A stretch of DNA of 54,637 nucleotides from Bacteroidota bacterium (GCA_004293265.1 RDXZ01000012.1:1-54637), one strand, 5' to 3'; counted from the first letter of the stretch, positions 29,533-39,722 are shown. Numbers and translations are program-made. The notes: generated by a model not told the origin, from the sequence alone.

Positions 29533-31392
29533 ATGCTTACGAAAGACTTTTATAGCACCATAAATGCTGAACTTGATATACTTCTTACAAAATACAAAGA
29601 GGATAAACTCATCAAAAAACATATAAAATCTATTGACAATCAAAAGTCTTATGTGCTATTGATTTGGTTTCTTGGTTTTTATGGCAGAATATCTAATTAT
29701 TCGAATTTTATCACAGATGGCAATGATGATAGTTCTTGTGATATTGTATTTGATAACCTTGATAATCAAGGAAATAAGGTTTTTTATGTTGTTCAATCAA
29801 AATGGAACAATGCAGATAATTCTGAAAAAGAAACCAATAAAGATGAAATTTTAAAAGCCTTGAATGACTTTGAAACGATTTTGCGTGGAGAAAAGAAAAG
29901 TGTAAATGAAAAATTAAAATCTAAATTAGAAGAACTTGATTTGCATTTAAAGGCAAATGGCGAGGTAAAATTTATATTCCTTTCCCTTTCACAATACAAA
30001 GGTGGAGCAGACGAAAATATTGAAGCATTTAGAAACAATGATGTCAAAACTAAATTTGAAGTAATTGATATTAACCGAATGAGAGTAGATTATATTGATA
30101 GAAAATACAAAAAAATTGACCCTATCAATCCTCTTGAAACTTATCAAAATCCAGAAGAAAGTCCTATTACTATCGAAATAATACAAAAAGGTGGTAGTAT
30201 AAAAATTGAAAAACCTTATGAGGCTTATGTATTTTTGCTTCGTCCTAAATCAATTTGGGAACTTTTTAAAACCTATAATTTTTCTCTTTTCTTCAAAAAT
30301 GTTCGCAATCCATTGTTGCAATCACAATTTAATGATGATATAAAAAAAACAGCCCTTGAAGAATCCAATCTTTTTTGGTATTATAATAATGGTATAACAG
30401 CCATTACTTCTTTACTTCCCGAAATTGGTAAAAAAGCCGAAAAAATTACTGTAACAGGTTTGCAAATTATCAACGGCTCGCAAACAGTTTATTCTATTTA
30501 TCACGCTTACGAAAATGCTTCACCAACTCAAAGATTGAAAATGGATAACGAGGCATTTATTACTTTTCGTTTATTGAAATCAGGTGGAAAATCTTTTGAT
30601 TTGAATGTTACGAGATATACAAATTCGCAAAATCCTGTTCAAGATAGAGATTTTTGTGCCAATGACGATATACAAGTAGCCTTACAAAATGCGTCCTATC
30701 AAACAAATATTTGGTATGAAAAAAGACGAGGAGAATTTAGAGAAGTACCAAGTGGTATTAAGAAAATACCAAGTTTTATTTTTGCCAATGTATATTTAGC
30801 CTATCATTTGCAAGACCCCGTAAGTGTGCTAAAGAATTATACACAACGATTTAAAACAGATAAAGACTTAAATTTTATTTCTCACAAAGACCATAAAGAT
30901 GGTTTGTACGAAAAAATATTTAATAAAAATACTTCTTATGAAGATATGCTTTGTGCTTTTTACATCTTTAATATTATTGATGATACTACACCTTTTTCTT
31001 ATGAAGATACATTCAAGACTAATTTATACCACTTATTAGCATTATTTAAAATTGCTTTTACAAAATATTTAAAAGCAAAATATGATGATAAAATAAATGT
31101 TAATAAACAAATTATTAAGATTTATGAAAAAGGAGAAAAAGAAATCTTTGTTAAAACATTCAAATTTCTCAACCAATTTGTTGACCGACAAATTGAAGCA
31201 GCAAATGATAAAGAAAAGACAGATGAGCGTATGCTCAAATTTTTATTCACTTTATCTCACTACCAAAAAATCTGTGATACATTAGAAGATACAGAAATAT
31301 CTACAAAAGATATTGAAGATATTGTATTAAAAGATGATGATGAGATAATAGAGGGCGATAAAGATAACGAACCAACCATTGAGCAAGAATAA
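29533..31392 (+). CDS. AIPR-family (abortive infection phage resistance) protein
   Basis: N-terminal CDIVFDN...VFYVVQSKWN nuclease-like motif; central NLFWYYNNGITAI and LQIINGSQTVYSIYHA typical of AIPR. Confidence 0.8.
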   Translation: MLTKDFYSTINAELDILLTKYKEDKLIKKHIKSIDNQKSYVLLIWFLGFYGRISNYSNFITDGNDDSSCDIVFDNLDNQGNKVFYVVQSKWNNADNSEKETNKDEILKALNDFETILRGEKKSVNEKLKSKLEELDLHLKANGEVKFIFLSLSQYKGGADENIEAFRNNDVKTKFEVIDINRMRVDYIDRKYKKIDPINPLETYQNPEESPITIEIIQKGGSIKIEKPYEAYVFLLRPKSIWELFKTYNFSLFFKNVRNPLLQSQFNDDIKKTALEESNLFWYYNNGITAITSLLPEIGKKAEKITVTGLQIINGSQTVYSIYHAYENASPTQRLKMDNEAFITFRLLKSGGKSFDLNVTRYTNSQNPVQDRDFCANDDIQVALQNASYQTNIWYEKRRGEFREVPSGIKKIPSFIFANVYLAYHLQDPVSVLKNYTQRFKTDKDLNFISHKDHKDGLYEKIFNKNTSYEDMLCAFYIFNIIDDTTPFSYEDTFKTNLYHLLALFKIAFTKYLKAKYDDKINVNKQIIKIYEKGEKEIFVKTFKFLNQFVDRQIEAANDKEKTDERMLKFLFTLSHYQKICDTLEDTEISTKDIEDIVLKDDDEIIEGDKDNEPTIEQE

Positions 31393-31681
31393 AAACCACA
31401 TAAAACATCATATTTTACGAAAAAATAGATGAGTTTTAGATTTTAGATTTTTATACTTTCTTTTGCTTTTTAGGTTGTTGTTAGTTGATACAAAAGTACA
31501 TATTTTTTATCTGTTATTTTCTAAAACTTACATCAATTATCTATTTATTAAAAAAAAAATGAAAAAAAAATATTATTTTTTTTTGTAATTTCATTTTTTC
31601 ATTTTAACTTGCGTTAAGAATTGAAAGATTCGTATTCAATACAATATTTTTATTTACTTAATAATTTTAAAAAAGATAATT

Positions 31682-32107
31682 ATGGGAATTTTTGACTTAG
31701 GTGCTGACGCATCATCTATCGAAGAAGCGTTAGCAGATTTAGACATCAGTGGATTGTCTGTTTCTGTTGATGGAGGCGAAGTTACAATCAGTGGCGAAGC
31801 CGCAAGCGAAAGAGTGCGAGAAAAAGCATTGGCAATGGTTGGCGAAATGGACGGCGTAGAAGAAGTAATAGATGATATGAGCGTTACTGAAGACGATGAA
31901 GATGACGACGAAGAGGGCGGCGGAGATGATGAAGGTGGAAGAACACATACAGTTGTATATGGGGATACACTTTGGGGACTATCTGAAAAATATTACAAAG
32001 ATGGCTCAAGGTATATGGAAATTTTCAACGCAAACAAAGCGCTTTGGAAAAACTATAAAAATGATCCAAATGTAATTCATGTAGGTTGGGAATTACATAT
32101 TCCTTAA
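31682..32107 (+). CDS. BON-LysM protein (Kbp/YgaU-like)
   Basis: BON-like ISGLSVSVDGGEVTISGEAASERVREKAL, acidic linker, LysM HTVVYGDTLWGLSEKYYKDGSRYMEIFNAN. Confidence 0.88.
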   Translation: MGIFDLGADASSIEEALADLDISGLSVSVDGGEVTISGEAASERVREKALAMVGEMDGVEEVIDDMSVTEDDEDDDEEGGGDDEGGRTHTVVYGDTLWGLSEKYYKDGSRYMEIFNANKALWKNYKNDPNVIHVGWELHIP

Positions 32108-32116
32108 TTGTTCCAA

Positions 32117-32160
32117 ACCAAAAAAACCTTGCAAAATTATTTTTTGTGAGGTTTTTTTTA
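32117..32160 (+). terminator. Rho-independent-type terminator
   Basis: AAAAAACCTTGCAAAA...TTTTTGTGAGGTTTTTTTT just after the LysM gene. Confidence 0.75.
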
Positions 32161-32228
32161 TGAAAAACTTGCAATCTTTCATTTCATTCTTTACTTTTGC
32201 TTACTATTTTTATTTATCACTTACTAAG

Positions 32229-32660
32229 ATGCTAAAACCTATCAAAGAAGTTAGTTTTTTAAAGCAATTATTAGCCGGAGAAATTGTTGCTCAAAAATCA
32301 AATGCTCGTTTTCCTGTTTTGGTTTTATTTGAAAACGCACAAGGCGAAAACTTGCCTATCAAAGAAGAAGAGTTGTTAGGAAAAATTATGAATGGTATCA
32401 ATATTCATTTGGATAGCATCAAAGTTTTAAATATTGCTTATAGTTTTCCTTACCAAAGTATAGCCGAACTTCCCGCAAATGCCATTATTTCATTTGGCAT
32501 ACAAAGAAAAATTACTCAATTTCCTGCTTATGAACCAAAGTATATTTGGCAAAATAGAGGCGGTTACGAATTTTTATTTGCTGATTCATTGCAAGATATT
32601 AGCAACAGCCCCGAACTAAAATTGGCTCTTTGGAAAGCAGTCAAAGATAAAAAATTCTGA
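32229..32660 (+). CDS. Hypothetical protein
   Basis: ORF track starts 32160, inside the terminator T-run; ATG at 32229 (MLKPIKEVSFLKQ) is more plausible. Confidence 0.55.
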   Translation: MLKPIKEVSFLKQLLAGEIVAQKSNARFPVLVLFENAQGENLPIKEEELLGKIMNGINIHLDSIKVLNIAYSFPYQSIAELPANAIISFGIQRKITQFPAYEPKYIWQNRGGYEFLFADSLQDISNSPELKLALWKAVKDKKF

Positions 32661-32700
32661 TAATCAAAAAATAAATTAATACAAAGTTTTAAAATAAAAA

Positions 32701-32731
32701 TTGTAGTTTTCAATAATTTTTATTATCTTTG
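32701..32731 (+). promoter_or_regulatory. Bacteroidota-type promoter
   Basis: TTG at 32701-32703, 20-nt spacer, TATCTTTG at 32724-32731. Confidence 0.65.
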
Positions 32732-32737
32732 CAGAAT

Positions 32738-32784
32738 ATTTACCAAAAAAATATGCCGTTTGTAAGGCATAAAAAATGTAAATC
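32738..32784 (+). repeat. 47-bp direct repeat (thrS-leader-like), copy 1
   Basis: ATTTACCAAAAAAATATGCCGTTTGTAAGGCATAAAAAATGTAAATC, identical to 35961-36007. Confidence 0.95.
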
Positions 32785-32808
32785 ATATTATATTTAGGCT
32801 ATTTTATT

Positions 32809-33684
32809 ATGTTTCCAAAAAAAATTTTTGAGGATATCAAAAGCTCTGATTTCCAAAAACACAATAAAAAACAAGTTACAGAAGATTTTGTAACTGAAAA
32901 TTTTAAGGCTTGTTTTTGGAATGTATATAGACCTTTCAATGATACAGGAATTGATTTAATTGCGACTAAAAAAGTTTGCCCTAATAATCATACACAATTT
33001 GATGACAATACAATTTCTATCAAAAAATGCCCAAACTGCCATAAGGAATTCATCAATATCGAAAGATTTATTCAAGTAAAAACAAGAGAAATCAAAGGTG
33101 AGGAGGGTGAAAGTATGTTTTTTGGTTATACACTTAAATCAAAGGATTTTAGAACAGACCCTCGACACATTTTTTTATTCTATTCTGATGCAACTAATGA
33201 TTTTTTAATTGTTCCTATGTTTGATTATTTGCAATTTTTTCATCAAAAAGAAATTGGTAAATCTCATTTTGGTACACCTTCTTTTAGAATAGGAAATAAT
33301 AAATTAAACAGTTTGAAACGTAATGAAAAAAGTATTTGGGAATGGAAAGGCAGAGAAACATACTCTTTTATGCAATTTTTGAACGAGAAAGGAATGGAAT
33401 TGATTGTAAACCCAAACTATGATTTAAAATTAAATGATTACATTTCAAAAATTACAGAAATGAAATTTGATTTATTTTATGATTATTCAGCAGGAAGGCA
33501 GATAGACAAATCACAACAAGAAGTTTTTAATCAAATACTACAAAAACAAGTCAAGCAGAATTTGAAAGATATTGCTAAAAAAAGAGTAGAACGAAGAAAG
33601 AAATTAATAAAAACTATTGATAATCAATTAGTTATAAGTATTAAAAAATATTTTGAAAAATTTAAAAACTTTGATTTTCAATGA
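32809..33684 (+). CDS. Putative restriction endonuclease, PD-(D/E)XK-like
   Basis: NVYRPFNDTGIDLIAT...FIQVKTREI (D...QVK arrangement) with CPNNH...CPNCH zinc ribbon between. Confidence 0.65.
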   Translation: MFPKKIFEDIKSSDFQKHNKKQVTEDFVTENFKACFWNVYRPFNDTGIDLIATKKVCPNNHTQFDDNTISIKKCPNCHKEFINIERFIQVKTREIKGEEGESMFFGYTLKSKDFRTDPRHIFLFYSDATNDFLIVPMFDYLQFFHQKEIGKSHFGTPSFRIGNNKLNSLKRNEKSIWEWKGRETYSFMQFLNEKGMELIVNPNYDLKLNDYISKITEMKFDLFYDYSAGRQIDKSQQEVFNQILQKQVKQNLKDIAKKRVERRKKLIKTIDNQLVISIKKYFEKFKNFDFQ

Positions 33685-34325
33685 GAGTTGATATAAAATC
33701 TGTTGCCTACGCTTTCGCTTCCCAAGATGTAAATGTATATTTTCCTGATGGTGAAGAAGAATGTTTTATGATTGAGAAATTGGTTTGTACCAAATGTGAT
33801 AATTTTTGGCATACATCTTTGATGGAATGTTATTTTTGTGGCGAACTGAATTATTATTTGTATGAATGTACGAATTGTAAAAGTAAATATTCTATCACAA
33901 ATAGTTCAAAAAATTGCTTAAATTGTCAAGAAAACAATAGTTTGATAAAAGCCTGTATCAATGAAAAATGCCCTACTAATCAAAATGAACAACTAAAAGA
34001 ATTAAATAAAAAAGAAAAAGGAGTTTTTGATTTAACATCTTCTTTGAATTTATCTTTGATGTACTGCATTAATTGCGGTTGCCCTGAAAATAAATATAAA
34101 ACATTCAGAATATTTGTTTATAATGATGAAATTGAAAATAATTTTGAGGTTTTTATGAAACGAAATGAACCATTTTTAAACATTAATGATATTATTGTTT
34201 TCAAAAAACACAATGGAATTTTGAAATATAATTTTTCTAAAATAAAAAATACCCCTCTCACACTTCCAACTGAGTATAAATTCAAAGAAATAGCCAATTT
34301 AGTCGAGAATATATTAAAATTGTAA
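33681..34325 (+). CDS. Multi-zinc-ribbon hypothetical protein
   Basis: ATGA overlap with upstream gene; CTKC...CYFC, CTNC...CLNC, CINCGC motifs. Confidence 0.65.
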   Translation: MRVDIKSVAYAFASQDVNVYFPDGEEECFMIEKLVCTKCDNFWHTSLMECYFCGELNYYLYECTNCKSKYSITNSSKNCLNCQENNSLIKACINEKCPTNQNEQLKELNKKEKGVFDLTSSLNLSLMYCINCGCPENKYKTFRIFVYNDEIENNFEVFMKRNEPFLNINDIIVFKKHNGILKYNFSKIKNTPLTLPTEYKFKEIANLVENILKL

Positions 34326-34408
34326 CTTTTTTTTGCTAAAATTTGGATATTTTATTTTTATAATTTAATTTTGAAACAAATTGAAACATTTTAAAATAAT
34401 TAATAAAA

Positions 34409-35935
34409 ATGGAAGAAAAATTAGCAAAAGAAAAAGAGGTTTTAGATTATCTCAACATCTCACGAACAACGCTTTGGCGATTAAAAAAAGAAGGTTTACC
34501 TATTGTTAAAGTAGGAAATTCATATCGTTATGAGATTGAAGACGTGAAAGAATGGATTGCAAAAGAAGAAAATGTAACCTACCAAAATCAAAATAAAATA
34601 ATTAGTACTGAAATTCAAAACGACACAGAAAACCCAATTTTAACGCATATTTCAGGAGAAAATGAAACAGATTTAAACAATAATGAACGTATTATTCAGG
34701 AATATCCTATTTCATTGGTTTATCTTTTAGAACATAATCAAAAATATCTTCAAAAAATATTTGATGCTGAAACAATAAAAAAACTCGCTCAAAGCCTTGC
34801 AAATTATGACGATTTGGGCTTAACCAATGCTAAAATAGTCAAAATTTTTAGTTTTGAATATTTAAAATTATTGAAAGAACAACATCAACAAGAAACAAGA
34901 CCTGATACATATAATCCTGATTTACAGCGATTTATCAATCAACCTAATAATGCTATTCGCGTTGTTTGGGGAAATTGCTTGGATATTTTGAAACAAATGG
35001 AAAGCGAAAGCATACAACTGATGGTTACTTCTCCGCCTTATTACAATGCTCGTGATTATTCGCAATGGGAAAATATAGATTTATATTTAGAAGATATGCG
35101 ACAAATTATTCGTGAGAGTTGGCGAGTTTTGGATAATCACAGGGTTTGGGTTTGGAATGTAGGCGATATTTTTGATAACGATAGAAAAGTTACAAAATCA
35201 GTGTGGGGTAAAAGGCGTATTCCTTTGGGTGCTTATTTTATTAAAATTTTTGAAGAAGAAGGTTTTGAATTTGTTGATGATATTATGTGGGATAAAGGTG
35301 AAGTCGAAAGCAAACGTTTTATGAATGGTGGAATGGATTATCCATTTTATCAATATCCAATGAATTGCTATGAACATATTTTAATTTTTCATAAACATAG
35401 ATTGGATAACACCAAAATTCCCTGCCCTGTTTGTGGCTCTTTGAATGTAAATGGCAATACACAATCTGAAATAGGTGTGCAAAGTTGGGAGTGTAAAAAT
35501 GAAAAATGTTTTATTCGTAGCCCCAATAATAGAGGCAAACGATTTTCGTTACGTACTAATATGATGCAATATTGGTTTGATGAAGATAAAAATAACGTGA
35601 TAGAAAAATCGGTACAAAATAAATGGCGTAGAGATATTGTTCCTTTCTCACCTGTGATTAAAGTTAATAGCAAAGGCGAAAATATTTTAGGGCATTCTGC
35701 TCCTTTTCCCGAAGATATACCTGAAATGGCTATCAAATATTTTAGTTATGCAGGCGAAAAAGTTCTTGACCCTTTTGGAGGAAGTTTTACTACACCTATT
35801 GTAGCCCGAAATTTACATAGAACAGGTATTGGTATCGAACTAAATAAAGAAATGTATCGTGAGGCTATTTTACGCAAAATACGAAGCAGCCAAAATTTAT
35901 TTGGCAGTGAAGGAAATTTATTCGATGAATTTTAA
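34409..35935 (+). CDS. DNA methyltransferase (N4/N6, beta-class order) with N-terminal HTH
   Basis: HTH KEVLDYLNISRTTLWRLKKEGLPIVKVGNSYRYEIEDVKEWI; TSPPYYNARDYSQW, then DPFGGSFTTPIVARNLHRTGIGIEL; inserted CPVC...CKNEKC zinc ribbon. Confidence 0.88.
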   Translation: MEEKLAKEKEVLDYLNISRTTLWRLKKEGLPIVKVGNSYRYEIEDVKEWIAKEENVTYQNQNKIISTEIQNDTENPILTHISGENETDLNNNERIIQEYPISLVYLLEHNQKYLQKIFDAETIKKLAQSLANYDDLGLTNAKIVKIFSFEYLKLLKEQHQQETRPDTYNPDLQRFINQPNNAIRVVWGNCLDILKQMESESIQLMVTSPPYYNARDYSQWENIDLYLEDMRQIIRESWRVLDNHRVWVWNVGDIFDNDRKVTKSVWGKRRIPLGAYFIKIFEEEGFEFVDDIMWDKGEVESKRFMNGGMDYPFYQYPMNCYEHILIFHKHRLDNTKIPCPVCGSLNVNGNTQSEIGVQSWECKNEKCFIRSPNNRGKRFSLRTNMMQYWFDEDKNNVIEKSVQNKWRRDIVPFSPVIKVNSKGENILGHSAPFPEDIPEMAIKYFSYAGEKVLDPFGGSFTTPIVARNLHRTGIGIELNKEMYREAILRKIRSSQNLFGSEGNLFDEF

Positions 35936-35960
35936 ATAAAAATTACTATCTTTGCAAATC

Positions 35961-36007
35961 ATTTACCAAAAAAATATGCCGTTTGTAAGGCATAAAAAAT
36001 GTAAATC
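35961..36007 (+). repeat. 47-bp direct repeat, copy 2 (thrS leader)
   Basis: Identical to 32738-32784; preceded by TATCTTTG (35947-35954). Confidence 0.95.
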
Positions 36008-36017
36008 TTTATTTTTT

Positions 36018-37952
36018 ATGAGCAATATCAAAATCACATTCCCTGACGGAAACATTCGTGAGTATTCCAAAGGAACAACAAGCATCGAAATCGCACAAAG
36101 TATTAGCGAAGGTCTGATGAGAAATGTATTGGCTGCCAAAGTCAATAACGAAATTTGGGACGCAACACGCCCTATCGACAATGATGCACATCTCCAACTT
36201 TTAACTTGGAAAGATACAGAAGGAAAAAATACTTTCTGGCATTCTTCTGCACATTTATTGGCTGAAGCCGTCGAAAGTTTATTTCCAAAAACAAAATTTG
36301 GTATCGGACCTGCTATCGAAACAGGTTTTTATTATGATATTGAATTGCCTGAAGGCAAAATGCTTTCACAAGACGATTTTATCAATATCGAGAAAAAAAT
36401 GCTCGAATTAGCCCGCAACAAAAGCGAATACATACGCAAAAGTGTGAGCAAAAAAGATGCTATCGATTATTTTACTGAAAAAGGCGATAATTATAAACTC
36501 GAATTATTAGAAGGACTCGAAGATGGAAAAATTACTTTTTATACACAAGGTAATTTTACGGATTTGTGTCGTGGAGCGCATATTCCACACACAGGCTTTA
36601 TCAAAGCAGTCAAAATTATGAATCTCGCAGGTGCGTATTGGCGTGGAGATGTTACACGCAAGCAATTGACTCGTTTGTATGCTGTAACTTTTCCACAAGA
36701 AAAAGAACTCAAAGAATATTTGACTTTATTAGAAGAAGCCAAAAAAAGAGACCACCGAAAATTAGGAAAAGAATTAGAATTGTTTACTTTTTCTGAAAAA
36801 GTAGGGGCGGGCTTGCCTTTGTGGTTGCCAAAAGGAACACTTTTGAGAGAAAGATTAGAACAATTTTTGAGAAAAGCACAAGTAAAAGCAGGTTATTCGC
36901 CTGTGATTACGCCTCATATTGGTTCAAAAAAATTATATATTACATCAGGACATTGGGAAAAATACGGCAAAGATTCGTTTCAACCTATTCATACTCCTGA
37001 AGAAAATGAAGAATTTTTACTAAAACCAATGAATTGTCCGCATCATTGCGAAATTTATGCTTCAAAACCTCGTTCTTACAAAGAATTACCAATACGTTTG
37101 GCAGAATTTGGAACGGTTTATCGTTATGAGCAAAGTGGAGAATTGCATGGTTTGACAAGAGTGAGAGGTTTTACGCAAGATGATGCACATATTTTTTGTC
37201 GACCTGACCAAGTAAAAGATGAATTTGGAAAAGTAATTGATTTGGTTTTGTTGGTATTTCGTTCATTGGGTTTTGAAGATTATACTGCTCAAATTTCATT
37301 GAGAGACCCTGAAAATAAAACTAAATATTTTGGTAAAGATGAAGATTGGCACAAAGCCGAAAGTGCTATCGTTGAAATTGCCAATGAAAAAGGATTGAAA
37401 ACCGTTACAGAATTGGGCGAAGCCGCTTTTTATGGTCCAAAATTAGATTTTATGGTCAAAGATGCCTTAGGTAGAAAATGGCAATTAGGCACTGTGCAGT
37501 TAGATTATCAATTACCTGACCGTTTCGAATTGGAATATATTGGTGCTGATAATCAAAAACATAGACCTGTAATGATTCATCGCGCTCCTTTTGGTTCGTT
37601 GGAACGATTTATTGCAGTGCTAACAGAACATTGTGCAGGAAATTTTCCTTTGTGGTTGGCTCCCGAACAAATTGCAGTATTGCCTGTTTCTGAAAAATAT
37701 CACGAATATGCCAAAAAAATTCATACTATTTTAGAAGAATTAGATATTCGTGGAAGTTTAGATGAAAGGGACGAAAAAATCCAACGAAAAATAAGAGATG
37801 CAGAAGTTAAAAAAATTCCTTTTATGCTCATTGTGGGTGAAAAAGAACAAGAATCTAATACAATTTCTGTGCGTGAACACGGGCAAGGCGATAAAGGTGC
37901 ATGCAGTTTAGAAGATTTTGTAACTTTATTTAAAGAAAAAATCAAAGCATAA
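36018..37952 (+). CDS. thrS: Threonine--tRNA ligase
   Basis: [16 protein letters not shown] (TGS), [62 protein letters not shown]-track start 35952 extends into the leader. Confidence 0.96.
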   Translation: MSNIKITFPDGNIREYSKGTTSIEIAQSISEGLMRNVLAAKVNNEIWDATRPIDNDAHLQLLTWKDTEGKNTFWHSSAHLLAEAVESLFPKTKFGIGPAIETGFYYDIELPEGKMLSQDDFINIEKKMLELARNKSEYIRKSVSKKDAIDYFTEKGDNYKLELLEGLEDGKITFYTQGNFTDLCRGAHIPHTGFIKAVKIMNLAGAYWRGDVTRKQLTRLYAVTFPQEKELKEYLTLLEEAKKRDHRKLGKELELFTFSEKVGAGLPLWLPKGTLLRERLEQFLRKAQVKAGYSPVITPHIGSKKLYITSGHWEKYGKDSFQPIHTPEENEEFLLKPMNCPHHCEIYASKPRSYKELPIRLAEFGTVYRYEQSGELHGLTRVRGFTQDDAHIFCRPDQVKDEFGKVIDLVLLVFRSLGFEDYTAQISLRDPENKTKYFGKDEDWHKAESAIVEIANEKGLKTVTELGEAAFYGPKLDFMVKDALGRKWQLGTVQLDYQLPDRFELEYIGADNQKHRPVMIHRAPFGSLERFIAVLTEHCAGNFPLWLAPEQIAVLPVSEKYHEYAKKIHTILEELDIRGSLDERDEKIQRKIRDAEVKKIPFMLIVGEKEQESNTISVREHGQGDKGACSLEDFVTLFKEKIKA

Positions 37953-37991
37953 CAATTTTTTCATATTATTTTTATCATATTTTTTGAATTT

Positions 37992-38120
37992 AACGTGAAT
38001 TTGATATAACAATAACACGAAAAATATACTTGTTTTTCAAAAAAGTGGTCAGACCTTTGTTCTACTTTGGTACAGACCACTTTTTTTGAAAAATTACATA
38101 CTTTTTTAAATTATTGTTAT
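37992..38120 (-). repeat. Family B element, copy 3 (hairpin at 38033-38093)
   Basis: TTTTTCAAAAAAGTGGTC / GACCACTTTTTTTGAAAAA; complement carries GTCTGTACCAAAGTAGAACAAAGGTCTGAC; TIR-like AACGTGAATTTGATATAAC at 37992. Confidence 0.85.
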
Positions 38121-38123
38121 CTC

Positions 38124-38180
38124 CAAAACGCCATTCAAAAAGTGGTTGCTTCACTTCGTTCGGCAGGACAAAACATTATA
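38124..38180 (-). repeat. Element C, copy 2
   Basis: Complement TATAATGTTTTGTCCTGCCGAACGAAGTGAAGCAACCACTTTTTGAATGGCGTTTTG, near-identical to 23200-23251. Confidence 0.8.
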
Positions 38181-38201
38181 CTAACAGCAATAACAATATT
38201 C

Positions 38202-39590
38202 TTATAAGCTTTTAGACGCATCTCTAATATCTTCCATAATTTTAGAAGCAATTGAGTTGGCTTTGGTTTCGTAATCTGCCTCCGCATAAATACGAATGAT
38301 TGGTTCTGTATTTGATTTTCTCAAATGCACCCAAGCATTATCAAAATCAATTCTTACGCCATCGATATTGCTGATAGGTTGATTTTTATATTTTTCTTGT
38401 AATTTTAATAAAATAGCATCGACATCAATTTCAGGTGTCAAAGAAATTTTATTTTTTGAAATGACATAATTTGGATAACTTTGTCGCAACATTTTGGCGG
38501 TTTTTCCTAATTTTGCCAAATAAGTCAAAAGCAAAGCCACGCCCACTAAGGCATCACGTCCATAATGCAATTCGGGATAAATCACGCCACCATTTCCTTC
38601 GCCACCTATCACTGCCCCAATTTCTTTCATTTTATTGACTACATTTACCTCGCCTACCGCAGATGCTTCGTAATGTTGCCCTGCTTTGTGCGTGATGTCG
38701 CGCAGTGCTTGCGTAGAAGATAAATTTGAAACGGTTGCTCCTTTTTGATGTTGCAAAACATAATCTGCCACTGCTACCAATGTATATTCTTCCCCAAACA
38801 TAGAGCCGTCCTCACAAACAAGCGCCAACCTATCTACATCAGGATCCACGACTATTCCCAAGTCAAAAGAGCCTTTTTCCATAGCACGCGAAATTTCTGT
38901 AAGATTTTCGGGCAGAGGTTCTGGATTATGCGGAAAATTTCCGTCAGGCGTGCAATACATTTCTGTAATATTTTCTACTCCTAAGGCTTTGAGTAATTTT
39001 GGGAGTGCAATACCGCCCACAGAATTAACACAATCGATAATAATATTAAAATTTCTATTTTTGATAGCCTCTACATCAATCAAAGGCAAGGCTAAAATCT
39101 TTTCGATATGGTAATCTAAATAAGTATCGTTTGTCGAGTAACTCCCTAATTTTCTTACTTCTGAATAATTAAAATCTTCTGCTGAAGCAAAATTAATAAT
39201 ATCTTGTCCTGCTTCTGCTGATATAAATTCGCCTTTGTGGTTCAATAATTTGAGTGCGTTCCAATTGATAGGATTATGGCTTGCAGTCAAAATAATTCCT
39301 CCCGCCGCATTTTCGGCAGGCACAGCCATTTCGACTGTGGGAGTAGTGGCTAAACCTAAATCTATTACGTCAAAACCCATAGATTGTAATGTAGCGTTCA
39401 CAATATTAGCAATAATTTTGCCTGATATTCTGGCATCTCTGCCTACAACTATCTTTTTTGATTCTGAATTTTGTTGAAGATATTGCCCAAAAGCTGATGT
39501 AAATTTTACTAAGTCCAAAGGGCTAAGTGTATTACCACTTTTTCCCCCAATTGTACCTCTGATGCCAGAGATTGATTTGATTAAAGTCAT
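38202..39590 (-). CDS. glmM: Phosphoglucosamine mutase / phosphohexomutase
   Basis: SISGIRGTIGGK, TASHNPINWNALK, DPDVDRLALV, GEGNGGVIYPELHYGRDA, RKSNTEPIIRIYAE. Confidence 0.85.
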   Translation of the reverse strand: MTLIKSISGIRGTIGGKSGNTLSPLDLVKFTSAFGQYLQQNSESKKIVVGRDARISGKIIANIVNATLQSMGFDVIDLGLATTPTVEMAVPAENAAGGIILTASHNPINWNALKLLNHKGEFISAEAGQDIINFASAEDFNYSEVRKLGSYSTNDTYLDYHIEKILALPLIDVEAIKNRNFNIIIDCVNSVGGIALPKLLKALGVENITEMYCTPDGNFPHNPEPLPENLTEISRAMEKGSFDLGIVVDPDVDRLALVCEDGSMFGEEYTLVAVADYVLQHQKGATVSNLSSTQALRDITHKAGQHYEASAVGEVNVVNKMKEIGAVIGGEGNGGVIYPELHYGRDALVGVALLLTYLAKLGKTAKMLRQSYPNYVISKNKISLTPEIDVDAILLKLQEKYKNQPISNIDGVRIDFDNAWVHLRKSNTEPIIRIYAEADYETKANSIASKIMEDIRDASKSL

Positions 39591-39722
39591 TATTTTTTCT
39601 TAAATTAACAAGGTTGTTATGTGCTTATTGAAAGTATTTTTTCAAAGTAATTGTTTTAATTTTTTTTAAATTTTACTTTTTGTTTTTATACTTTTTTTAT
39701 TTTTAGATTGCAAAGATACAAA

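Noticed and set aside
31540-31620. A/T-tract inverted repeat upstream of the LysM gene
   Set aside because: Low-complexity homopolymer pairing expected at this base composition.
35952-36017. N-terminal extension of thrS as given in the ORF track
   Set aside because: It starts at a TTG within the promoter/-7 region and covers the duplicated leader; TGS-domain homology starts at 36018.
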